From Acinetobacter sp. BY419 (GTDB lineage Bacteria > Pseudomonadota > Gammaproteobacteria > Pseudomonadales > Moraxellaceae): 61,343 nucleotides of DNA. Below, piece after piece: positions 54,684-61,343 of the stretch (the stretch's first letter is position 1; every line of letters begins with the position of its first letter). The translations under genes and the position numbers were made by a program. The DNA is taken from contig NZ_JAGFXZ010000018.1 of the NCBI RefSeq assembly GCF_019038395.1, positions 1 through 61,343 on the forward strand. Reading direction: 5' to 3'. The notes under the pieces were generated by a model that had not been told where the DNA came from, made no database searches, and saw only the letters and a list, made by a program, of their open reading frames with translations.

Positions 54684-56723
54684 TTGAGAAAACTTATTTT
54701 AAGTCATTTGATTCTTGTGGGTGCATTTCTAACTCCCCTGATTAGTTATGCAGTAAGTACAACTTCATTAAAGTCAGCCATTGACCTTAATTCTATTGAT
54801 AGAACGGTAGACCCAAAGCAGGATTTTTATCAGTTCGTGAATGGAAACTGGCTTAAAACTGCAAAGATTCCTGAAGATCAGGCACTGTCAGGTGCATTGG
54901 CTGAAGTGAGTACAAAATCACATCAGCAATTATTTGCCATTTTTAATGAACTGGGCAAAAAGCAATATCCGCAAGATAGCAACGAGCAGAAAGCCGCAGA
55001 TCTTTATACCAGCTATATGGATACCAAACGGCTAGAACAACTTGGGCTGGCAGGACTGCAACAAGACTTGCAGCGAATTGAAAATATCAAGACTAAAAAA
55101 GATCTGGCAGAGTTTTTTGCCTATGCCGAAAAAATCGATCTAGACTTGCCATTCTCTACCGATTTTCATCAAGACCGGAAAGCCTCTTCAAAGGTCATGA
55201 TGTTCGTAGGACAAGGTGAACTTGGCATGCCTGACCGTGATTTTTATATCAGTGAGCAACCACGGCATCAGCAGCTCCGGAATAATTATCTGCTTTATGT
55301 GGCAAATACCTTAAATTATGCCAGTCAGCCCAAGCCAATTGAAGATGCACGTACCATTCTGGCTTTGGAAAGGGCGTTGGCAAAAATCAGATGGTCAGCC
55401 ACGGAGCTACGCCATGATGAGGTGAAAACCTATGTCTTTGCACCTAAAAATGTTATTACCTTCATGCCTTCTTTTGACTGGATGAGTTATTTTTCAGAGC
55501 TGGGCTTAAAGGGCATGGGGAAGGAAGTTGCTATCTCGCAGGTCGATTATTTGCGTCAACTGGATGAGTTATGGAAAGTCATTCCGATTGAAACCTGGCA
55601 AGCGTATTTAAAATTTAACTTAATTAATAGTTATTCACCCTATTTAACAGAAGTTTTTCAAAATCATCATTTTGAATTTTATGACAAAACCTTTTCGGGT
55701 GTGCAAATTCGTCCCCCGCGTAATGAATCTGCCTTAGAACTCACCAACAGTATTTTAGGTAACGTTCTCGGCAAGATCTATGTAGAAAAGCATTTCAGTG
55801 AAGCTCAGCGTCCAGTCATGTTGGAAATGGTTGAGAATATCCGCAAAGCCTTTCATCTAAAACTTGATGAGGCCAGCTGGATGGGAGCGGATACTAAAAA
55901 AGAAGTACGGCATAAACTGGATAGTATTAATGTCAAAGTTGGCTATCCAAAAACATGGCGCGATTATTCAGCTCTGGAAATTCGTAAAGATGACCTGATT
56001 GGCAACATTCAGCGCACCCGACTGTTAAATTTTCAACGTGAACTGGACAAGGTAGGACAAGCTATTGATCCGGAAACCTGGCACATGTTGCCGCAATCGG
56101 TAAATGCCTACTATGACGCCCAGCTCAATGAAATCGTGTTACCTGCAGCAATCTGGCAACCTCCATTTTATTATGATGCAGGTCATGATCCTGCGGTCAA
56201 TTATGGTGCCATCGGGGCGGTGATCGCGCATGAAATTAGTCATGGTTTTGACGACAAAGGTAGTCAGTTTGATGCAAAAGGTAAGGGGGAGGATAAGTGG
56301 AATGAGCACGACCGTAAAAAATTTAATGAACGAACCAAGGCTTTGGTAGAGCAATATAAGCAATATGAAGCATTGCCAGGACATAAAGTGAATTCTGAAT
56401 TGAATAGAAGTGAAAATATTGCAGATAACTTGGGGCTGGGGATTGCACATATGGCTTACAGATTGTCGCTTAAAGGTCAGCCTGCCCCGGTCATTGACGG
56501 TTTTAGCGGAGATCAACGCTTTTATATGGGCTGGGCACAGACATGGCGGAGCAAAACTAATCCTGAATACCTGTTAAATAGCCTGAATCTTGCAAGCCAT
56601 GCCCCTGCATCTGTGAGGAGTAATGGTAGCGTCCGTAATCAACAGAGCTTCTATGATGCTTTCGAAATTAAAGAAGGGGACAAAATGTATTTGCCACCAG
56701 AAAAACGGGTATCTATCTGGTAG
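54684..56723 (+). CDS. M13-family zinc metallopeptidase, exported (PepO/neprilysin-like)
   Basis: A 679-residue peptidase with signal-like N-terminus RKLILSHLILVGAFLTP. The zinc site is H516, E517, H520 (AHEISHGFDDKG) and E577 (ENIADN), with D581. Substrate-binding NAYYDAQLNEIV-type segment precedes it. I prefer TTG 54684 since it gives a clean signal peptide; TTG 54648 is possible. It is the first of two tandem paralogues, 190 bases apart, and probably acts in the periplasm on peptides. Confidence 0.88.
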   Translation: MRKLILSHLILVGAFLTPLISYAVSTTSLKSAIDLNSIDRTVDPKQDFYQFVNGNWLKTAKIPEDQALSGALAEVSTKSHQQLFAIFNELGKKQYPQDSNEQKAADLYTSYMDTKRLEQLGLAGLQQDLQRIENIKTKKDLAEFFAYAEKIDLDLPFSTDFHQDRKASSKVMMFVGQGELGMPDRDFYISEQPRHQQLRNNYLLYVANTLNYASQPKPIEDARTILALERALAKIRWSATELRHDEVKTYVFAPKNVITFMPSFDWMSYFSELGLKGMGKEVAISQVDYLRQLDELWKVIPIETWQAYLKFNLINSYSPYLTEVFQNHHFEFYDKTFSGVQIRPPRNESALELTNSILGNVLGKIYVEKHFSEAQRPVMLEMVENIRKAFHLKLDEASWMGADTKKEVRHKLDSINVKVGYPKTWRDYSALEIRKDDLIGNIQRTRLLNFQRELDKVGQAIDPETWHMLPQSVNAYYDAQLNEIVLPAAIWQPPFYYDAGHDPAVNYGAIGAVIAHEISHGFDDKGSQFDAKGKGEDKWNEHDRKKFNERTKALVEQYKQYEALPGHKVNSELNRSENIADNLGLGIAHMAYRLSLKGQPAPVIDGFSGDQRFYMGWAQTWRSKTNPEYLLNSLNLASHAPASVRSNGSVRNQQSFYDAFEIKEGDKMYLPPEKRVSIW

Positions 56724-56749
56724 CGGTTAAAAAGCGGGGCCGTGAGTCT

Positions 56750-56771
56750 TAAAAAACAGCCCTGTTTTTCT
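56750..56771 (+). terminator. Weak hairpin between the M13 genes
   Basis: AAAAACAG and CTGTTTTT with a very short loop. It could attenuate rather than end transcription. Confidence 0.35.
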
Positions 56772-56915
56772 GTAAAAGAGTATTATGTAGAGCCAAGCGT
56801 TTTTTCAGAGATTGGCATATATGCTGCTTATCGTATAAGGACTTAAGGGTCTGATCATAAAATCAACATACATATTTAAATTAAACTGCGCAGTGAAGCG
56901 CAAGGATAGTCAGCT

Positions 56916-58967
56916 TTGAAAATTTTTCTAAAAACAACACTGGTCAGTGCTTTATTATTGGTTTCAACTGCAAATTATGCTTCAGATCAAACTGGTGTGG
57001 CGCAACAATTAAGCTCAGGTGTAAACCAGCAATACTTTGATAAAAAAATCGCTCCACAACAGGACTTCTATCAACATGTGAACGGGCACTGGTTAGAACA
57101 CGAAGATATTCCATCTGACATGCCAAACTGGGGTGCATTTACCCAGTTGCGTGAAAATTCGACTCAGCAGTTGCATGCCATTGTCGAAGACCTGGCCAAA
57201 ACAAAATCCGCTTATGGAACCAATGAACAAAAAGTCGGTAGCCTATATGCCAGCTTTATGGACACTAAGACCTTAGATACTAAAGGCTTAATGCCACTTA
57301 AAGCAGATTTAGCCAAAATTGCAGCTATGAAAACCTCAAAAGACTTTACGTTGTTGGTCGCGGAATTTGCGAAAAATCAAGTCACCACACCTTTTGATTT
57401 TGGTGTGATGCAAGACTTGAAAAAGTCCGATCAAATGACGGTAATGGTGGGACAAAGCGGTTTAGGCTTACCTGATCGTGACTACTATTTAAAAGACGAT
57501 GAAAAATTAAAAATAGCGCGTGAAGCGTATGTGAAATATATCGAAAAACTGCTTATGCTTTCTGGTGAAACAGAAGCTGAAGCAAGCACACATGCGCAGA
57601 CAATTTTGCAGTTAGAAACCGACATTGCCAAAGTGCAATGGGACAGCGTGCAAAATCGCGATATAGAAAAAATGTACAACGTCTATGCACTCAAAGATGT
57701 CAAAACTTTAGTGCCGGCATTTGATTGGAAGACCTATTTTAAAGCCACAGGCTTAGATAAAAAAACCAAAACCGTGATTATGGCGCAAAAAAGCTATTTT
57801 GAAGATCTGAATCAAATTTTAGAAAAAACACCGATTAGTTCATGGCAAACCTATTTTAAATTTCACCTGATTAATGGCAATGCAGCATATTTAAGCCAAC
57901 CTTATGCCGATGCAAACTTTGACATGTATAGCAAAACCTTACGTGGAGTGACTGAGCAACGTGCGCGTTGGAAACGCGGTGTCGATTTGACCAATGCGAT
58001 TCTGGGTGAAAGTCTGGCACAAGTGTATGTGGCAAAACATTTCCAGCCTGAACAAAAACAGCGTATGGAAAAATTGGTCGACAATTTATTGCTGGCATTT
58101 GAGCAAAATCTCAATAAATTAGACTGGATGAGCGATGCCACCAAAGTTCAGGCACATCGTAAACTGAAAAGTTTCAGTGTGAAAATTGGCTATCCAAACA
58201 AATGGCGTGATTACAGCAAGTTAGACATTAAAGATGGCGACCTAATTGGTAATATCCAGCGTACCAACAGTTTTATTTATGACATCGAAATGAACAAGCT
58301 GGGCAAGCCAGTTGACCGCGAAGAATGGCATATGCTGCCACAAACCGTAAACGCCTATTACAATCCGTTGTCGAATGAAATTGTTTTCCCTGCTGCCATT
58401 TTGCAGCCACCATTCTTTGACATGAAAGCCGATGATGCAGTCAATTATGGTGCGATTGGTGCCGTGATTGGGCATGAAATCAGCCATGGCTTTGATGATA
58501 AAGGAAGCCGTTTTGATGCCGAAGGCAACATGAAAAACTGGTGGACGGAAGAGGATAATGAAAAGTTCAAAGCCAAAACCAAAGCCTTGGTGGAACAATA
58601 CAGCGCCTATGATGCCTTGCCGGGCTATAAGGTGAACGGTGAATTAACCCTCGGTGAAAATATTGCCGACAATTCCGGTTTAGCGGTGGCATACGAAGCA
58701 TATAAATTGTCTTTAAATGGGCAACCTGCCCCTGAGATCGACGGTTTTAGTGGTGATCAGCGTTTCTATTTGGGGTGGGCACAAGCATGGCGTGCGAAAA
58801 TGCGTCCTGAAATGGCATTACAGCTGGTTAAAACTGATCCGCACTCACCATCAGCTATTCGGGGTCGTGCAACCTTACTGAACCAAGACCCATTCTATGA
58901 TGCCTTTGGGGTGAAGCAGGGCGATGGCATGTATTTACCGGAAGAAAAACGCATCAAAATTTGGTAA
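56916..58967 (+). CDS. M13-family zinc metallopeptidase, exported, second paralogue
   Basis: A 683-residue peptidase with signal peptide KIFLKTTLVSALLLVSTANYA. Zinc ligands are H520, E521, H524 (GHEISHGFDDKG) and E581 (ENIADN). It starts at TTG with AAGGAT upstream. It shares about the whole length with the preceding peptidase (for example LPDRDYYL versus MPDRDFYI, and FYDAFGVKQGDGMYLPEEKR versus the matching C-terminus), clear evidence of a tandem duplication. By eye it seems slightly richer in G+C, perhaps the ancestral copy. A strong terminator follows. Confidence 0.92.
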   Translation: MKIFLKTTLVSALLLVSTANYASDQTGVAQQLSSGVNQQYFDKKIAPQQDFYQHVNGHWLEHEDIPSDMPNWGAFTQLRENSTQQLHAIVEDLAKTKSAYGTNEQKVGSLYASFMDTKTLDTKGLMPLKADLAKIAAMKTSKDFTLLVAEFAKNQVTTPFDFGVMQDLKKSDQMTVMVGQSGLGLPDRDYYLKDDEKLKIAREAYVKYIEKLLMLSGETEAEASTHAQTILQLETDIAKVQWDSVQNRDIEKMYNVYALKDVKTLVPAFDWKTYFKATGLDKKTKTVIMAQKSYFEDLNQILEKTPISSWQTYFKFHLINGNAAYLSQPYADANFDMYSKTLRGVTEQRARWKRGVDLTNAILGESLAQVYVAKHFQPEQKQRMEKLVDNLLLAFEQNLNKLDWMSDATKVQAHRKLKSFSVKIGYPNKWRDYSKLDIKDGDLIGNIQRTNSFIYDIEMNKLGKPVDREEWHMLPQTVNAYYNPLSNEIVFPAAILQPPFFDMKADDAVNYGAIGAVIGHEISHGFDDKGSRFDAEGNMKNWWTEEDNEKFKAKTKALVEQYSAYDALPGYKVNGELTLGENIADNSGLAVAYEAYKLSLNGQPAPEIDGFSGDQRFYLGWAQAWRAKMRPEMALQLVKTDPHSPSAIRGRATLLNQDPFYDAFGVKQGDGMYLPEEKRIKIW

Positions 58968-58993
58968 TCATGTTATTGAATCAATAGATTCTG

Positions 58994-59025
58994 AAAAAAA
59001 TCCTGACTGATGTCGGGATTTTTTT
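58994..59025 (+). terminator. Terminator after the M13 pair
   Basis: AAAAAAATCCTGAC pairs with GTCGGGATTTTTTT around a TGAT loop. Confidence 0.85.
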
Positions 59026-59132
59026 GTTCATGATTTCAGGTTACACAGTCATAACAGGCTTGCCTGCCTTTTACATGATACAAAGAAGCTGCTTTGTTTA
59101 AGCAGCTTGAGCTGATGAAAAGGGAAATGGTT

Positions 59133-59621
59133 ATGGGTTTGAAAGGTTCATTTTGTCTTCGTGCAATATTCTTGGCAACGACTTTGCTGGGTGCGGCACA
59201 GGTTGCAATGGCTGGCCCAACGGTGGATCAGCTCAGTGACTGTTTGATGAAATCCACCACAGCCACAGATAAAACCACGGTCTTGCAATGGACCTTTGTG
59301 GCCTTGGGAAGTCATCCGGATTTAAAGGCCTTTAGCAATGTAACTTCGACTCAACGTGAAACCCTCGATAAAAATCTGGCGACGGTGTTGCAGCGCATTT
59401 TAGTGGAACAATGTTCAGCACAGACTAAAGCAGTGATTCAGGCTGAAGGCTTACAAGCAGTTGGCGATAGTTTTCAGGCTTTGGGTAAAACTACTGGTGA
59501 GGAAATTTTAAAAAATCCTGAAATCAATAATCAGCTTAAAGGTGTGCTGCGTTATGTAGATTTGAATAAGTTAGTGACGACTTTTTTGACGCCGGATATT
59601 TGGAATAAGTTGGGATTATAA
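59133..59621 (+). CDS. Small exported protein, unknown function
   Basis: A 162-residue protein with a type I signal peptide ending VAMA-GP (near residue 27). I chose ATG 59133, with AGGG 8 bases upstream. The mature part is helical, with two cysteines (SDCLMK and VEQCSAQ) that may form a disulphide in the periplasm. No family is recognised. It is convergent with the next gene and separated from it by 9 bases. Confidence 0.7.
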   Translation: MGLKGSFCLRAIFLATTLLGAAQVAMAGPTVDQLSDCLMKSTTATDKTTVLQWTFVALGSHPDLKAFSNVTSTQRETLDKNLATVLQRILVEQCSAQTKAVIQAEGLQAVGDSFQALGKTTGEEILKNPEINNQLKGVLRYVDLNKLVTTFLTPDIWNKLGL

Positions 59622-59630
59622 GGGAATACG

Positions 59631-59852
59631 TTATTTGAAGATGGCGGCAATGATTTTAATGAGCCAGTAAATAGGATAGAAAATAAATTCAAGTCCATCT
59701 GCCCAGCCTAATCCGTGTTGTTTTCTTCTTGGTTCAGGTTGCATTTCAGAGAGCCACTTACGGCTTTTAGGAATAATGAGCAAAATGATGATGGCTACTG
59801 TGAATATGCCAATTGCTATTTGAATGATGGTGAGCAAGATTTCGGGTGTCAT
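59631..59852 (-). CDS. Small membrane protein, unknown function
   Basis: A 73-residue protein with an N-terminal helix (LLTIIQIAIGIFTVAIIILL), a charged middle (PKSRKWLSEMQPEPRRKQHG), and a second amphipathic or membrane segment (FIFYPIYWLIKIIAAIF). A two-helix inner-membrane protein is likely. The ribosome site is weak. No function can be suggested. Confidence 0.6.
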   Translation of the reverse strand: MTPEILLTIIQIAIGIFTVAIIILLIIPKSRKWLSEMQPEPRRKQHGLGWADGLEFIFYPIYWLIKIIAAIFK

Positions 59853-60058
59853 TTTTGTTTTTCTATGATGTTTTTCATTTTATAGCATGTTTTAAATCCT
59901 CTCTCTATGGGAGAGGGTTTCTAAAACTTACGCATAAAAAAGATTTTGAAAGCTGAAAATGTCCTAAATCTTCAAGTTTGGTAATAGAGAATACTTTTTT
60001 GATGGTCATGTTTTTGTGTGTGAAGCGTTTGATTGATTGTATGTTTAAAATTTAAATA

Positions 60059-60178
60059 ATAATCCTCTCCCTCTTGCGAGCTATAACGCTCATCCTTTAA
60101 AAAGGAGATGGAACTATACGTATCAAATTGATCACATGACAGAATCTCTCTTTTTAATGAGAGATAGAGAGGGATTGC
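60059..60178 (+). repeat. Dispersed hairpin repeat, copy A
   Basis: A 120-base block that shares long stretches with 61008-61105: CTCTCCCT at the left, AAAAGGAGA, CGTATC, ATCACATGACA, AATCTC, CTTTTT, and GGGATT at the right. It folds as two hairpins. A third, short relative (CCTCTCTCTATGGGAGAGG) lies at about 59898-59917. Confidence 0.65.
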
Positions 60179-60372
60179 AAATTCGTAATGAAAGTACCAT
60201 TTCATATGAGAATTAAAGCTAAGCATAAAAAATGAAATCAAAAAAAGAAAAGTACTAAATTAATATATTCAAATATTTATCAATAGTATTAAAAACCTAA
60301 AACCTACTTGTATATTAAACAAGCATTGTTTAGATTGTTGTTTAAAATTAGTTGAATATTCAAGTAGAAGAT

Positions 60373-60957
60373 ATGAAAAAAATATGGATTGGGGTATTGG
60401 TGATTGGTCTATCAGGTTGTACTGCCGGGATGGTCAACCAGACTAAGAAAATGATTGGGCATAAGACGTACCAAGACTCAACAGAGTTTACAGCTGCTAA
60501 TTTTCGTGTAGAGCAGGGTGAAAACTTCAGTGTGAGGCTATATCCAAATGGATGTATAACCTCTAAGCAACCTAAGTTTCTGATGTCTCCAGAAGTAGAA
60601 AGTATCAATGCATTGGGTGGTCAAATTCAGTATAAGTCTAAATTGTTAAACATGCCTTACCCACCTCAAAATATTCAATTTGCCGAGTTTAAAATACCTG
60701 CTGAACGCTTTATTGCTTTGAGTGCTTATAAGAGTTGGCACACAGGGACAGAAATGCGTGGCTGTAGTGTTGATGCTATTTATAAATTTTCGCCAAATAA
60801 ACATTATGAATTGTTGAATCAGGATGAATTGCGTCAATGTGTATTGGAAGTTCAGGAAATTTTGCCTACTGGGGAAAGACTTAAGCTTGAACCATTAAAA
60901 TCTTTGCGCAATGTAAATGAATGGGCGGGTTGCGAGGCTCAGTTAGAGGGACTTTAA
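60373..60957 (+). CDS. Lipoprotein, unknown function
   Basis: A 194-residue lipoprotein. I chose ATG 60373, which gives the short type II signal KKIWIGVLVIGLSGC (acyl-Cys at 16). The mature protein is beta-rich with several cysteines (NGCITSK, RGCSVDA, LRQCVLE, AGCEAQ) that could form two disulphides. No known family is recognised. Two copies of the dispersed repeat flank the gene, about 190 bases before and 50 bases after it. Confidence 0.72.
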   Translation: MKKIWIGVLVIGLSGCTAGMVNQTKKMIGHKTYQDSTEFTAANFRVEQGENFSVRLYPNGCITSKQPKFLMSPEVESINALGGQIQYKSKLLNMPYPPQNIQFAEFKIPAERFIALSAYKSWHTGTEMRGCSVDAIYKFSPNKHYELLNQDELRQCVLEVQEILPTGERLKLEPLKSLRNVNEWAGCEAQLEGL

Positions 60958-61007
60958 GGTTTCGTATTTATAATTTTTTTAGCTTTATTCAAAATGTCTT
61001 TATCAAA

Positions 61008-61105
61008 CCTCTCCCTAACCCTCTCCTAAAAGGAGAGGGAACACTGCGTATCGATTTAATCACATGACAAAATCTCCCTTTTTTAAAGGGAGATTTAGAG
61101 GGATT
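61008..61105 (+). repeat. Dispersed hairpin repeat, copy B
   Basis: This copy shows the structure clearly: CTCTCCTAAAAGGAGAG is a tight hairpin, and AATCTCCCTTTTTTAAAGGG then GATT is a second. It matches copy A in order and spacing. Such elements resemble the small mobile palindromic repeats found throughout gamma-proteobacterial intergenic DNA. Confidence 0.65.
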
Positions 61106-61259
61106 CAGAAGTCACGTATAAACAAAGACTTTGAAAATTGGATACTTTTTTAATGATCATTTTAATTTTGATTTTGATTTTTCTGTTTCATTAACAACAT
61201 CTTTTAGAGCTTCTGTTTGATGTGTGCTGAATTAACAGGATACTTCCACTTGGTAGATT

Positions 61260-61343
61260 CTATGCAGCCAACTTGTAAAAGTCTGCTGCCATTTGATTTG
61301 GTGTTTTAAAATCTAATCCTTTTTGAATTCTCTGCTGATTATA
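61260..61343 (-). mobile_element. IS3-family transposase (OrfB), C-terminal end, cut by the window edge
   Basis: The minus strand from the right edge reads YNQQRIQKGLDFKTPNQMA then ADFYKLAA and a TAG at 61260-61262. The YN-x-x-RIQKGLxxxTPxQ pattern is the C-terminal signature of IS3-group integrase-like transposases. The rest of the gene lies beyond the window. The sequence just left of the stop (about 61215-61259) may contain the IS terminus. Confidence 0.7.

Noticed and set aside
59972..60241. An 89-codon minus-strand frame
   Set aside because: It runs through dispersed repeat copy A and its composition follows the hairpins, so it is most likely non-coding.

Overview
The window looks like chromosomal DNA of an Acinetobacter (Moraxellaceae). 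The reasons are an AT-rich base composition (about 40% G+C by eye, not computed), frequent TTG starts, the oxygen-dependent methionine synthase pair mesX-mesD, and a typical genus repertoire: cbpA with its modulator, otsBA, katE, dps, ACR3-type arsenic resistance and many small lipoproteins. No rRNA, tRNA or CRISPR array was seen. Species cannot be fixed from the sequence alone.

Layout. 0-2.6 kb: a ferritin-like metal-dependent hydrolase, then a graveyard of mobile-DNA scars (an unidentified 3' gene end, an IS5-like terminus, a Fic pseudogene and an integrase tail). 2.6-5.7 kb: cbpA and its modulator, an aldo/keto reductase, and a heavily decayed amidohydrolase. 5.8-15.8 kb: a catabolic and uptake block (RidA, DUF1028, LysR, M20 deacylase, fused ABC permease-ATPase, two periplasmic binding lipoproteins, a PhyH-type dioxygenase, a class II aldolase and a porin). 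16.5-21.4 kb: a cold-shock gene, small unknown genes, a decayed IS1-family element, and an arsC / arsR-acr3-arsH module bounded by near-identical 36-37 bp repeats. 21.4-26.7 kb: a VOC protein, a TauD-type dioxygenase, a flavin monooxygenase, glutathione-dependent formaldehyde dehydrogenase and a second PhyH protein. The two oxygenase blocks may once have formed one pathway for a modified amino acid, with formaldehyde as a by-product (inference).

27-33 kb: an FUSC-like membrane protein, mesX-mesD with a flavin reductase, and a tannase/feruloyl-esterase lipoprotein gene cut by one in-frame amber codon. 33.5-38.9 kb: a MacA/MacB-like ABC efflux operon with a DUF202 protein, then a YeeE/YedE pair overlapping a persulfide-dioxygenase-like metallo-beta-lactamase-fold gene. 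39-49.7 kb: a stress region holding dps, katE, a five-gene cluster of unknown function (small SANT-like protein, acyl-CoA-dehydrogenase-like protein, PIG-L deacetylase, NodS-like methyltransferase, family 2 glycosyltransferase), an MFS transporter and otsB-otsA.

49.7-61.3 kb: a long AT-rich gap with two candidate micro-genes, a 64-residue protein, sbmA, a coiled-coil lipoprotein, tandem M13 metallopeptidases, small exported or membrane proteins, a lipoprotein flanked by two copies of a hairpin repeat, and the 3' end of an IS3-family transposase at the right edge. The most promising undescribed systems are the five-gene stress cluster at 42.6-45.9 kb and the split oxygenase/importer supercluster at 5.8-26.7 kb.
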